64,000 nt of DNA, taken from Phycisphaerales bacterium. GTDB taxonomy: Bacteria > Planctomycetota > Phycisphaerae > UBA1845. A program made the translations under genes and the position numbers. Location of the stretch: NCBI GenBank assembly GCA_020639095.1, contig JACKHH010000011.1:1-64000 (forward strand). The letters are read 5' to 3'. The notes beneath the pieces are model-generated. The model ran no database searches. It had not been told where the DNA came from and worked only from the letters and a program-made list of their open reading frames with translations. Numbering within the stretch: the stretch's first letter is position 1; every line of letters begins with the position of its first letter. This document shows, one piece after another, positions 25,010-33,294 of this stretch.

Positions 25010-26326
25010 ATGATCTGCAAGCGCATCAAGGTCCACGTCAGACCCGGCCACCTTGATCAGTACCTGGTTGCGCAGCGCATCTGGAACGAGCACACCGCGA
25101 GGTGCCCGGGATACGTCGGCGAGTTCGTCGGCCAGTCGCCGAATGAGCCCGATGTGGTCGACGTTCACCTCTACTGGCAATCGCGTGCGGACCTCGAACG
25201 CTTCATGGCCGTTGACCATGACCGCATCGCCGCGCTGTCGAAGGCGGAGGATCATTATGAGCGGATTGAAGTGACGATCCTCAACGCCATCCTGCCCGGC
25301 GCAGTGTCAGCCGATCGCGATGAATCCACCGCAGCCCGTGCCGGTCGACTTCAACAGGTGAGCGAAGCGTTTCGCGAGTCAGCGGCATTGCGCGTCGCGG
25401 TGCGGGCGGGCGTGTTTGACCTGCTCGATCAGTCGTCGAAGACACCAGCCGATTTGGCGAAGCAATGCGGCGGCGAGGTAAACGCATGGCGTCACCTGTT
25501 GCGTGCATTGCGCGTTCTTGAATTGGTTGAATCTGACGAGAACGACCTCTGGCGCAACACGGCGAACGCGACGCAGTTTCTGGTGACCCGTTCGCCGATG
25601 TGCCAGCGTGACATGATCCTGCACAACACCCAGCCAAGCTACATAACCCGGGCGTTCGGATTCGCCGAACATATCGGCTTGGCAGCGGACGATGCGGGTT
25701 CAACAGACCACGCCCTTTTCCTAAGCGCCATGTCTGCAACCGCCGCAGCGGGACAAGCGGACATCCTCATGAGCGCGATCGATCTCGTCGGAGTATCGAC
25801 ACTCATCGACGTCGGCGGTGCGACCGGTCCATACAGCATCGCACTCTGCCGCGCCAATCCGCAGCTCAATGCCGTGATCCTCGATCAACCGGCAACCATC
25901 CCGCTGGCAGACAAGGCGATCGCGGAAGCCGGTCTGTCCAACCGCATTCGCATCGTCGAGTACGACTACCGCAGCAGCCCCTTCCCCGAGCGCGGCGATG
26001 CCATCCTGTTCTCAAACGTCCTGCGCGGCGAAACCGCCGACGAGATTCAGCGAATCCTCGCGCGTGCAAGAACCGCACTCAATGAAGGCGGCAAACTGAT
26101 CGTCACCGATCTCTTCGTAGAAACCGGGTCGCCCACCGCGTCCGCGTGGCGAGCAGCCATGTTCGGCATCCATCTGCCGCCAGGCACCAATTACACCATG
26201 GACGAGATGTGCGAAGTGATCGAAAAGGCGGGATTCAATGTGACGCGCAAGATAACCCTTTCCCCCTGCGTGGTCATGAATGGCTTGATCGAAGCCACAC
26301 CGATCAAAACGTGGGCGTCGACATGA
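25010..26326 (+). CDS. Monooxygenase-like (ABM) domain fused to O-methyltransferase
   Basis: 438 residues. Residues 1-100 resemble the dimeric ferredoxin-like ABM/YgiN fold: MICKRIKVHVRPGHLDQYLV, PGYVGEFVG, VVDVHLYWQSRADLERFM. From about 120 the protein follows the acetylserotonin-O-methyltransferase plan: a winged-helix dimerisation region (SAALRVAVRAGVFDLLDQSS, PADLAKQCGG) and a SAM-binding domain (TLIDVGGATGPYSIALCRAN; DAILFSNVLRGETADE; LNEGGKLIVTDLFVE). It resembles secondary-metabolite methyltransferases. The substrate is unknown and no other biosynthetic gene is adjacent. A family A repeat begins 2 nt after the stop. Confidence 0.8.
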   Translation: MICKRIKVHVRPGHLDQYLVAQRIWNEHTARCPGYVGEFVGQSPNEPDVVDVHLYWQSRADLERFMAVDHDRIAALSKAEDHYERIEVTILNAILPGAVSADRDESTAARAGRLQQVSEAFRESAALRVAVRAGVFDLLDQSSKTPADLAKQCGGEVNAWRHLLRALRVLELVESDENDLWRNTANATQFLVTRSPMCQRDMILHNTQPSYITRAFGFAEHIGLAADDAGSTDHALFLSAMSATAAAGQADILMSAIDLVGVSTLIDVGGATGPYSIALCRANPQLNAVILDQPATIPLADKAIAEAGLSNRIRIVEYDYRSSPFPERGDAILFSNVLRGETADEIQRILARARTALNEGGKLIVTDLFVETGSPTASAWRAAMFGIHLPPGTNYTMDEMCEVIEKAGFNVTRKITLSPCVVMNGLIEATPIKTWAST

Positions 26327-26328
26327 AA

Positions 26329-26396
26329 GTAGGGTGGGCACCGCCCACCACCGATGAAGAACCACCGCGCGGTGTGGTGGGCAGTGCCCACCCTAC
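26329..26396. repeat. Paired-arm repeat, family A copy 3
   Basis: Left arm GTAGGGTGGGCACCGCCCAC, right arm GGTGGGCAGTGCCCACCCTA, 68 bp end to end. It fills most of the gap between the convergent methyltransferase fusion and ackA. Confidence 0.85.
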
Positions 26397-26452
26397 AAAT
26401 CCGCCTTGGCGCCTTGGCGTTTTGGCGGTTCAATCCCCGCGAGAGCGCTGCA

Positions 26453-27640
26453 TCACGAGATCAACCGAACGGTATCCCGCGCGATCATCAACTCCTCGTT
26501 CGTGGGGATCACCCAGATCGCGGTCTTGCTCGCATCGGTGCTGATGCGGAGCGGTTCGCGTGACCTGCCGGCGTTCAGCGATTCATCGAGTTCGATGCCC
26601 AGCGGCGCGAGCCCCTCGACGATGCCCTTGCGCATATCGCTGCTGTTCTCACCGATTCCGCCGGTAAACACCACGGCATCACACGTGCCCAGTTCCGCGA
26701 GATACGCGCCGACATATTTCTTCGCGCGATGCGCGAACACATCGATCGCAAGCGCCGCGCGCGCATTCCCCTCACCCGCAGCCCCCATCACGTCGCGCAG
26801 GTCGCGCGACACACCGCTGAGTCCCTGCAAACCGCTCTCCTTCTCCAGGCCGCGGCGCACGTCATCGGCACTGAGTCCCTGACTCATCATGTAGAACACG
26901 ATCGCGGCATCGAGGTCGCCGCTGCGCGTGCCCATCACCAGCCCTTCTAGCGGGGTGAGGCCCATCGATTGATCAATGGCTTCGCCCGCGCGGATGCAGG
27001 TCATGCTGCAACCGTTGCCCAAATGAAGCGTGATCAGGTTGGGTTTTGCCCTGCCGAGCAAGTCTGCCGCCTTGCCAGCGACGTATTTGTGACTCGTCCC
27101 GTGGAAACCGTAGCGTCGCACGCGATGCTTCTCGTACCACGCGTAGGGCACGGCGTAGTGATAGGCTTCGGGCGGCATGGTCTGGAAGTACGCGGTGTCG
27201 AAGACCGCGACCTGCGGCTTGCCCGCGAGCACGTTCATCGTTGCGCGGATGCCCGCGAGGTTGGCCGGGTTGTGCAGCGGCGCGAGGTCGGAACATTGGT
27301 CAATCGCAGCCAGCACGGTGTCGTCAACCAACACGGAATCGGAGAACGACTCGCCGCCGTGCACCACGCGATGCCCCCCACCGGCAATGTCCGCCGGAGT
27401 TTCGATCGGCGGCGGATCACCGCACGACGTGAGCAGGTCGATGATCTGCGCGATCCCCGCGTCGTAGTCCGGGATACGGTTGTTGCGTTCGTATTTCTTG
27501 CCCCCAACCTGGTGCATGGTGTGCCCCTCGGCTTCACCGATGCGCTCGATCAGCCCCCCCGCGAGTTCGCGTTCCTGCCGGGCGTCGTAGAGCTTGTACT
27601 TGATCGAGGAGCTACCGCAGTTGATCACCAGAATGTTCAT
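26453..27640 (-). CDS. ackA: Acetate kinase
   Basis: 395 residues, the typical length. It begins MNILVINCGSSSIKYKLYD, the acetate-kinase phosphate-1 signature. GHRVVHGGESFSDSVLVDD, AVFDTAYFQTMPPEAYHYAV, RYGFHGTSHKYVAGKAADLL, LITLHLGNGCSMTCIRAGEA, MGTRSGDLDAAIVFYM and VVFTGGIGENSSDMRKGIV match the family throughout. It interconverts acetate plus ATP and acetyl phosphate. GGGAGC lies 6 nt before the ATG. No phosphotransacetylase gene is adjacent. Confidence 0.97.
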   Translation of the reverse strand: MNILVINCGSSSIKYKLYDARQERELAGGLIERIGEAEGHTMHQVGGKKYERNNRIPDYDAGIAQIIDLLTSCGDPPPIETPADIAGGGHRVVHGGESFSDSVLVDDTVLAAIDQCSDLAPLHNPANLAGIRATMNVLAGKPQVAVFDTAYFQTMPPEAYHYAVPYAWYEKHRVRRYGFHGTSHKYVAGKAADLLGRAKPNLITLHLGNGCSMTCIRAGEAIDQSMGLTPLEGLVMGTRSGDLDAAIVFYMMSQGLSADDVRRGLEKESGLQGLSGVSRDLRDVMGAAGEGNARAALAIDVFAHRAKKYVGAYLAELGTCDAVVFTGGIGENSSDMRKGIVEGLAPLGIELDESLNAGRSREPLRISTDASKTAIWVIPTNEELMIARDTVRLIS

Positions 27641-27723
27641 GTTCCGCTCCCAAGCGTGAGGGCTGTTGCCGGCGAACGTATGAGCGCCAGCGCTTTGTAT
27701 TCATCGGCAAGTCATGTTTTGGG

Positions 27724-27800
27724 GGTGGCACTGGCAAGCTCTGCTTGCCAGTGGGGCATCGTTTACGACCACGGACAAGCAGAGCTTGTCCGTGCCACCC
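27724..27800. repeat. Paired-arm repeat, family E copy 1
   Basis: GGTGGCACTGGCAAGCTCTG continues into CTTGCCAG; the opposite arm reads GGACAAGCAGAGCTTGTCCG then TGCCACCC. Each arm is a palindrome, and the outer GGTGGCA/TGCCACC form a third inverted pair. Related copies at 32482 and 59210. Confidence 0.8.
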
Positions 27801-27902
27801 AGCGCGATACTCAGACGCGCATTCGTAGACCGCGTCCCAGGGCTCAATTGTAGCGCGAGTGGCGATTTCTTCCGTGGGTATGCCTGGGCAACACTGGTTG
27901 TG

Positions 27903-29039
27903 TTATCGGCGCAGGGCCCGACTTGGGCGGACGTACTTCGCGTACGAGACGCGGGACGGTTCCGCCAGTGGCTGGGCGAGTTGACTGAGCAGCCCCGCGC
28001 CGTCAAGCCGTTCGTCGCGCGTGATCTTCGCGAGGTGCTCGTCGAAGAACCGCACACTGTAGTCGCGATACAGATTGGGCTGGACCGCGACGGACTGGTT
28101 GTGCTTGGCGGCGGGACAGACCCACAGGTACTTCGGACCCGCAGCCAGATCGTGCAGCAGACGCGACTGGTCCACCGGAATGTGGCCGTCACGTTCGCCG
28201 TGGATGAACAGCATGGGCATTTCCCCAAGACGGGGCACCGCCTTACGAACGGCTGGGTAGCGGCAGTTCAACCGCCGACTGGCTTCGCGAATCGACAACC
28301 AACGCAGGAACCGCCAGAACACCGACGGGTGGTTCTCGTACACCAGACGCACCTTCGCGAAGATGCTCACCCACCGCCGCATGAGATATTCGAGATAGGC
28401 GTCGGTGCTGAACGCCCCATCCACCATGATCGCGCGCACGGCTGGTACGCCGACAGCGCCCAGGATGGCCGCACCCGCGCCACGCGACACGCCCACAAGC
28501 CCCACCTCGCGCTTCCGCCCCTGCCGCTCAAGCCAGTCCTCAACGAATGCGATCGCACCCAGCACGTCGGACTGCTCGCGATCGCTCGGCCAGAGGCGCG
28601 ACTTGTACCCGGACTCCGGTGACGATTCGCCCTGGTTGCGGAAGTCGAAGGCGAACACCTCGTACCCGGCATCGAGCAGGCCACCGCAGTAACGGGCTGC
28701 ACTCATCGAATCGCTGTCGAGTTCGTGGGCGAAGATGAGCATGCCGCGTACGGGTTGATTCGGATTCGACGGGAGGAACCGGCCGTAGAGGCGATGGCCG
28801 TCGAAAGCGCGGAACTCGACCCGCTCGCCTTCGACGCGGGTGTAGTCGCGGGCTTCCATGCCCATCGGCACGGTCGCGTCCTGGAAGATGTTCACGATGA
28901 TGCGAACGTACTTGCAGAGGATGAGCGCAGGCACGCCGACGAGCACCGACAGCGTCAAAAAGATGCTGATCAATGCCCAGTTGCGGAGAAAGAACTCAAA
29001 CGCCGCGACCGCACCCACCGTCATGTGGTGACTCATCAT
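27903..29039 (-). CDS. Membrane-anchored alpha/beta hydrolase
   Basis: 378 residues. A membrane helix at about 18-43 (ISIFLTLSVLVGVPALILCK) anchors an alpha/beta-hydrolase domain. GMLIFAHELDSDSMSAARY is the oxyanion strand and VGLVGVSRGAGAAILGAVG the nucleophile elbow (GxSxG, serine in GVSRG). FIHGERDGHIPVDQS supplies the acidic residue and KHNQSV the probable histidine. It resembles BEM46/YqkD-type hydrolases. The substrate is unknown. The C-terminal 40 residues after the domain are proline- and serine-containing and unassigned. Confidence 0.82.
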   Translation of the reverse strand: MMSHHMTVGAVAAFEFFLRNWALISIFLTLSVLVGVPALILCKYVRIIVNIFQDATVPMGMEARDYTRVEGERVEFRAFDGHRLYGRFLPSNPNQPVRGMLIFAHELDSDSMSAARYCGGLLDAGYEVFAFDFRNQGESSPESGYKSRLWPSDREQSDVLGAIAFVEDWLERQGRKREVGLVGVSRGAGAAILGAVGVPAVRAIMVDGAFSTDAYLEYLMRRWVSIFAKVRLVYENHPSVFWRFLRWLSIREASRRLNCRYPAVRKAVPRLGEMPMLFIHGERDGHIPVDQSRLLHDLAAGPKYLWVCPAAKHNQSVAVQPNLYRDYSVRFFDEHLAKITRDERLDGAGLLSQLAQPLAEPSRVSYAKYVRPSRALRR

Positions 29040-29059
29040 CGTGGTATTGTGCTAACCGA

Positions 29060-29284
29060 TCAGCCAGTGGTGACGTCGAACCGGCTGACCTTCGTGGAAC
29101 TGCTCTTGCCCGGGAATCGCCGCGCCGACGCTCCCGGAATGCTGGTGCGGGCGAACTGTACGCGACGACCCGCCCACAGGGCAAGCACCATTTCAAACCG
29201 CCCGCTTTCCGAGGTCACCTGCCACGTGCCACTGCTCTTGAGCAGTGGTGCCAAACTGCTCGACCATCCGGTTTCAACGACCAC
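29060..29284 (-). CDS. Possible small ORF or gene remnant ahead of the hydrolase
   Basis: 74 codons ending 20 nt before the hydrolase start, same strand. The C-terminal half (FEMVLALWAGRRVQFARTSI and SSSTKVSRFDVTTG) reads like real protein. The N-terminal part overlaps the family C repeat at 29226-29303, so the frame may be the tail of a gene whose front was replaced by the repeat, or chance. No family recognised. Confidence 0.3.
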   Translation of the reverse strand: MVVETGWSSSLAPLLKSSGTWQVTSESGRFEMVLALWAGRRVQFARTSIPGASARRFPGKSSSTKVSRFDVTTG

Positions 29285-29303
29285 TGCTCAAGAGCAGTGG
29301 CAC
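29226..29303. repeat. Paired-arm repeat, family C copy 1
   Basis: GTGCCACTGCTCTTGAGCAG (29226 on) and, inverted, CCACTGCTCAAGAGCAGTGG then CAC (to 29303). Each arm is a palindrome of CCACTGCTC/GAGCAGTGG. Copies at 51350 and 58288. Confidence 0.85.
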
Positions 29304-29311
29304 ATGTGGCG

Positions 29312-30274
29312 TCAACCTTCTGACGAACTGGCGACGTATCTCGGCGTTTTGCCCGCGAGCACGGCGATCACATCGTCCACGACATCATTCATCCGCCCGA
29401 GCGCTGCCGCGGACCGGCCCGCAACGTGCGGCGTCAGAACGGCATTGGGCGCGGCCAGCAACGGATGCCCTGCCGGGATCGGCTCGTCCTCGAAAACATC
29501 GAGGCCCGCGCCACCCAGCTTGCCATCGGCGAGCGCCTGCGCGAGCGCGTGCGTATCCACGACGGGGCCGCGTGACGTGTTGATCAACGTCGTGGTCGGC
29601 CTGCACGCCGCCAAAGCGTCGGCAGCGATCAGCCCGCGCGTTTGCCGCGTGAGCGGAACGTGCAACGTAATGATGTCGCTCTCCTGATACAGACGCGTCT
29701 TGTTGACCGAGGTTAGCGGGAAGTCGAAAGGACCGACATCGATAATGTCGTTGGAAAGCACGCGCATGCCAAACGCAGTGGCAGCGATCCGCGCAACGGC
29801 AGACCCGATCCGCCCCATGCCGATCACGCCCAGCGTCAGTTCGCCAAGCTCCCGGAGACGCATCGCGTTGCGACTGGCCATGAATGCATCGCAGCGAATG
29901 GCGGCATCGCCCGCGACGATGTGCCGTTCGACCGCAAGAATCAGCCCCCACGTGTGTTCCGCCACGGAGCGAGTTGAAGCGGCAGGCGTGTAGACGACCT
30001 TGATACCCCGATCCATTGCGGCTGACACGTCAATGTTGTCGAGGCCCACGCCACCGCGAGCAATCACCCGCAACTTCGGTGCGGCATCGAGCAACTCGGG
30101 CGTGACCCGCACGTATGTTCGTACGAGCAGCGCGTCGGCATCGTGAAGCGCGTCGCGCAGCGCTTGCAAATCGGCGCCCACGACATCGACAACATCACCC
30201 ACGGCGCGGAGTCGCGCGACCGCGTCTTCCGCGTACGCTTCAGCCAGCACAATGCGCGGACGTTGTCCCGCCAT
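29312..30274 (-). CDS. D-2-hydroxyacid dehydrogenase (phosphoglycerate dehydrogenase-like)
   Basis: 320 residues, a single catalytic plus NAD domain without a C-terminal ACT domain. ELTLGVIGMGRIGSAVARIA is the GxGxxG nucleotide-binding loop; TLINTSRGPVVDTHALAQAL holds the catalytic arginine, LDVFEDEPIPAGHPL the glutamate and AVLTPHVAG the histidine. VIARGGVGLDNIDV is the family's substrate-binding signature. It reduces or oxidises a 2-hydroxyacid with NAD(P). The lack of ACT and serine-pathway neighbours leaves serA uncertain. Its stop lies 9 nt from a family C repeat. Confidence 0.88.
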   Translation of the reverse strand: MAGQRPRIVLAEAYAEDAVARLRAVGDVVDVVGADLQALRDALHDADALLVRTYVRVTPELLDAAPKLRVIARGGVGLDNIDVSAAMDRGIKVVYTPAASTRSVAEHTWGLILAVERHIVAGDAAIRCDAFMASRNAMRLRELGELTLGVIGMGRIGSAVARIAATAFGMRVLSNDIIDVGPFDFPLTSVNKTRLYQESDIITLHVPLTRQTRGLIAADALAACRPTTTLINTSRGPVVDTHALAQALADGKLGGAGLDVFEDEPIPAGHPLLAAPNAVLTPHVAGRSAAALGRMNDVVDDVIAVLAGKTPRYVASSSEG

Positions 30275-30394
30275 GACGCGTCTCTCACGAGTTCTGGAAA
30301 GTCAAAATGCAGCGGGGATGTTTTCCGCGTTTGCGGTGGAGGCGTCAAGCGACAGGTGCGTAACCGGCAGGCGACGGACGGTGTACGACCTGTG

Positions 30395-30517
30395 CTAGTG
30401 CGTGGGCGTGGGCCAAAGCGCAGCCGCGATGACAACAACAGCGATGACGGCGTACCACCAGAAACGGTGGATTCGCGGCAAGCGCCGGTCCGCGTGATAC
30501 AGTGCGATCGGCGACAT
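30395..30517 (-). CDS. Small single-pass membrane protein (40 aa)
   Basis: A 40-codon frame beginning MSPIALYHADRRLPRIHRFW and ending with the helix WYAVIAVVVIAAALW plus PTPTH. A GGGAGG ribosome site lies 7 nt before the ATG. The strong site, basic-then-hydrophobic layout and lack of any overlapping gene argue it is translated. It lies in the otherwise empty 30275-30772 gap between the dehydrogenase and the phosphatase gene. No function recognised. Confidence 0.6.
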   Translation of the reverse strand: MSPIALYHADRRLPRIHRFWWYAVIAVVVIAAALWPTPTH

Positions 30518-30772
30518 AAGGCAACCTCCCAACGGACGGTACCGGCAACCACCAGCCACTGGCTATCAGTATATCGACCGAGTCTCGCGGAGAATACAAG
30601 GTTCCCGTGTATATCGGGCGGACGCCCGCGTGGGGACGCGGGATTGACGTTTTGATAGGCGGCCAGGTGGGCATATCGGATGGCGCGTTTTGGTTTCAAT
30701 TGACGCGAAATCGACTCACACAATCCGCATCCGCGTAGCGAACGTTGCGATGCATGCTAAGATGACCGCACC

Positions 30773-31585
30773 ATGAGTGAACTCAATCTCGACAATGCGT
30801 TGCGCCTTGCACAACAGATGGCTGCGACGGCACAACACTTCGCAACCACCGATTTTCGCAATATCGAAGCACGCACCAAAGCCGATGGCAGCGACGTCAC
30901 CGACACCGATCAGCGCATCGAACGCATGATGGCCGACTTCATCCGCCGCACATTTCCCGATCACGCATTGCTCGCCGAAGAAGATCAAAAGCAGCCCGCC
31001 GACATGCCCTCACCGGCGGACGCGCGCTACTGCTGGGTGGTTGATCCGCTCGATGGCACGCGCAATTACGTGCGCGGGTTGCCTTGTTTCTCGACCTCCA
31101 TCGCCCTGCTCGACGCGGGCACGCCGGTCGTCGCGCTCATCCGCCACCTTGTCACGGGCGCGACGTACACCGCAATTCGCGGGCGGGGCGCACACTCCGG
31201 CGAACGCAAGCTGCAAGTCGCGCAGCGTCCGTTCGAACCACACAACGTGGTGACGTTCCAACCAGCAAGCGATGGCCGAACCTACGACAACGCGGCATGG
31301 GTGCGCAATGTACACGCGCGCAACTTCGGCAGCACCGCCCTGCACCTCGCGATGCTCGCCGACGGCAACATCGACGCGTCGATCTGCGAGCAAAACCGCA
31401 TGTGGGACATTGCAGCCGGTGCGCTGCTCGTCACCGAAGCCGGCGGCATGATCACGCGAATCGACGGCAGCCCGATCCTACCCTTCGACCTCCGCACAAA
31501 CACACGCAGCGAATTCGCCTTCCTGGCTGGCAACGCGCAAATGCACACCGCCCTGCTGGCGTCGACGAAGTTAACACCGCGCTAG
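30773..31585 (+). CDS. Inositol monophosphatase-family phosphatase (possible histidinol-phosphatase)
   Basis: 270 residues, the usual family length. Metal-site motifs: LLAEEDQ (EE), CWVVDPLDGTRNYVRGLPCF (DPLDGT) and MWDIAAGALLVTEAGGMIT (WDxAAG). KADGSDVTDTDQRIERMM is the N-terminal phosphatase region. The family hydrolyses small phosphate monoesters (inositol-1-phosphate, histidinol phosphate, 3'-phosphoadenosine) with magnesium. The sequence leans towards HisN-type members, but this is a guess without a search. A family D half element lies 20 nt past the stop. Confidence 0.88.
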   Translation: MSELNLDNALRLAQQMAATAQHFATTDFRNIEARTKADGSDVTDTDQRIERMMADFIRRTFPDHALLAEEDQKQPADMPSPADARYCWVVDPLDGTRNYVRGLPCFSTSIALLDAGTPVVALIRHLVTGATYTAIRGRGAHSGERKLQVAQRPFEPHNVVTFQPASDGRTYDNAAWVRNVHARNFGSTALHLAMLADGNIDASICEQNRMWDIAAGALLVTEAGGMITRIDGSPILPFDLRTNTRSEFAFLAGNAQMHTALLASTKLTPR

Positions 31586-31604
31586 AAGATCATCCGGAAC
31601 CCAA

Positions 31605-31630
31605 TGTGGGACCGGCTTTCCAGCCGGTCA
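31605..31630. repeat. Half element, family D copy 1
   Basis: TGTGGGACCGGCTTTCCAGC then CGGTCA. One arm of the family seen as pairs at 36653 and 62537. Confidence 0.7.
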
Positions 31631-31656
31631 TCGTGGACAGCGACTGCGCGCATTAC

Positions 31657-32304
31657 TCAGCAGTTCACATATTTCCAGTTGCGGGGTTTTCCCTCGGCCA
31701 GCCATTCGACGGCCTGTTTGATGCGGCGCTGGCGGGTCTCGTCGCGTTTCGCTTCGGTGATCCATTCGACGTATTCCTTGCGGTGGGAGTAACTGAATCC
31801 GTCGAACGTGGCGAGCGCTTTTTTCTTCTTGGCGAGTGCGGCTGCGAAGTCGGGGGGGACGGTCACCTTCTTGGCCGGTTGCTTCTTGGCTTTGGGAATG
31901 TCGCCACGTTTGCGCGCTTTGGCCGTCTCGGTACGGCCCTTGGCCAACTGCTCGTTGTGCTTGGCCGCGGCTTTGATGTACTTGATGAGTACGCTGTCCG
32001 CGGGCAACTCGGACACGTCGCCGACCTTGATCGTGCCCATCTCGTTGCTCTTCTCGCCCTGCATCAACCCCTTTGGATCGGGCAACTGCTTTCCACGCCA
32101 GAAGCGCAGCGCCACGTGCTGCTTGAACGCCGCCATCCCGGCAAGCATCCCGCAATGCTCAAAGCACGGTGCGCTCCACTTGATGGATTCCTCAATCCCG
32201 GGACAAGCTTTGTGCATCAGTGCACGGAACTTCGTGAGAATAGGTCGCGCGTACTCTGGGGCTTTATTGATATAGGCATCCACGTTAGCAACATTGGCAG
32301 CCAT
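31657..32304 (-). CDS. DUF1801 / YdeI-type protein
   Basis: 215 residues. The N-terminal 110 residues match DUF1801: NVDAYINKAPEYARPILTKF, CPGIEESIKWSAPCFEHCGM, MAAFKQHVALRFWRGKQL. A lysine-rich linker (KARKRGDIPKAKKQPAKK) leads to a C-terminal OmdA/YdeI-like segment, VPPDFAAALAKKKKALATFD then HRKEYVEWITEAKRDETRQR and RIKQAVEWLAEGK, known for yielding bacteriocin or stress protection in some hosts. The biochemical role is unknown. GGGAGAAGG precedes the ATG. Confidence 0.88.
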   Translation of the reverse strand: MAANVANVDAYINKAPEYARPILTKFRALMHKACPGIEESIKWSAPCFEHCGMLAGMAAFKQHVALRFWRGKQLPDPKGLMQGEKSNEMGTIKVGDVSELPADSVLIKYIKAAAKHNEQLAKGRTETAKARKRGDIPKAKKQPAKKVTVPPDFAAALAKKKKALATFDGFSYSHRKEYVEWITEAKRDETRQRRIKQAVEWLAEGKPRNWKYVNC

Positions 32305-32481
32305 AGCCTTCTCCCGAACCTGCCCAGACCGCGCGGCGCGACGCCCATCCGCGGCAACCTACATGTGAAGAATCAATCAACGTATACCCGAACGGTCATC
32401 AAGAATAGTCCCGCCCTGCCGCATATGCAATTGCGTGCCGCGACGTTGGTGAATCAGACGTCCGAGGTATCGGCACAAGTT

Positions 32482-32562
32482 GGGTGGCACGGTCTTGCGC
32501 AGCAAGGCCGTGGGCCGCTCCGGGATGCTCCGTGGCCTGAATTCGTCAGACCTTGCCACCCC
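32482..32562. repeat. Paired-arm repeat, family E-like copy
   Basis: GGGTGGCACGGTCTTGCGCA then GCAAGGCCGTG opens; CAGACCTTGCCACCC closes at 32562. The outer GGGTGGCA/TGCCACCC pair is shared with family E, while the inner palindrome (GTCTTGCGCAGCAAGGC) differs. Confidence 0.6.
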
Positions 32563-32664
32563 AAGTCGTCAACGTGAATCTCCACGAACGCGCGATTTCG
32601 GTTTGACCGCACGACCGACTTTGCGCAAGCTCTTGCAACGATTTTCCGACTGGAGGTCTTGCTG

Positions 32665-33234
32665 ATGTCGATTGTGGTCGCGGTGAAGAAGAACGATCGC
32701 GTGGCGGTGGCTGCGGATACGATGCATTCGAGCGGCTCGCGGCGCGAGCATCCGGACAACCTTATCGAGCGTTCGAAGCTGCGCCGCATCGGGCGGTCGT
32801 ACATCGGCGGTGTCGGTTGGAGCGTGTACGACAACATCCTCGACCACTACCTCGCAGCCCATCGCGGCACGCCGTCGCTCAAGGACGAGCGCGCGATCTT
32901 CTCGTTCTTCCTCAAATTCTGGAAATCGTTGCGCGACAAGTACCAGGTGGTGAACGACCAGCCGGATCGCGACGACCGTTCGCCCTTCTGCGATCTCGAT
33001 TCGGAATTCATCATCGTGAATGCGCGGAAGATTTATCTGATTTCCTCCGACCTGACGGTGATGCAGTTCGACAAGTTCGTGGCGATCGGCTCGGGCGACA
33101 AGTACGCTTACGGCGCGCTGCACGCGCTGTACGACTCGCGGCGACCCGCCGATCAAATCGCGCGGCTCGCCACGGAGGCAGCGGTTCACTACGATCAGTC
33201 GTGCGGTGGGCGAATCGAGGTGGTCGAACTTTAA
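32665..33234 (+). CDS. Proteasome/HslV-like Ntn hydrolase with predicted N-terminal serine
   Basis: 189 residues from the ATG at 32665, which has TGGAGG 8 nt upstream. After removal of Met the chain begins SIVVAVKKNDRVAVAAD. Ser1 would be the nucleophile, and an aspartate falls exactly at position 17, as in proteasome beta and HslV. SKLRRIG (Lys37) probably supplies the lysine normally at 33. YIGGVGWSVYDNILDHYL and FVAIGSGDKYAYGALHAL match the subunit fold. There is no propeptide and no HslU or ATPase neighbour. Family position (HslV-like, Anbu, BPH or new) is open. Confidence 0.72.
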   Translation: MSIVVAVKKNDRVAVAADTMHSSGSRREHPDNLIERSKLRRIGRSYIGGVGWSVYDNILDHYLAAHRGTPSLKDERAIFSFFLKFWKSLRDKYQVVNDQPDRDDRSPFCDLDSEFIIVNARKIYLISSDLTVMQFDKFVAIGSGDKYAYGALHALYDSRRPADQIARLATEAAVHYDQSCGGRIEVVEL

Positions 33235-33294
33235 GCTTCTTCGAGTTCCAATGCTTCACATTCGCGTCGCGCTCTCCCTTGGACGGGGAGGGTT

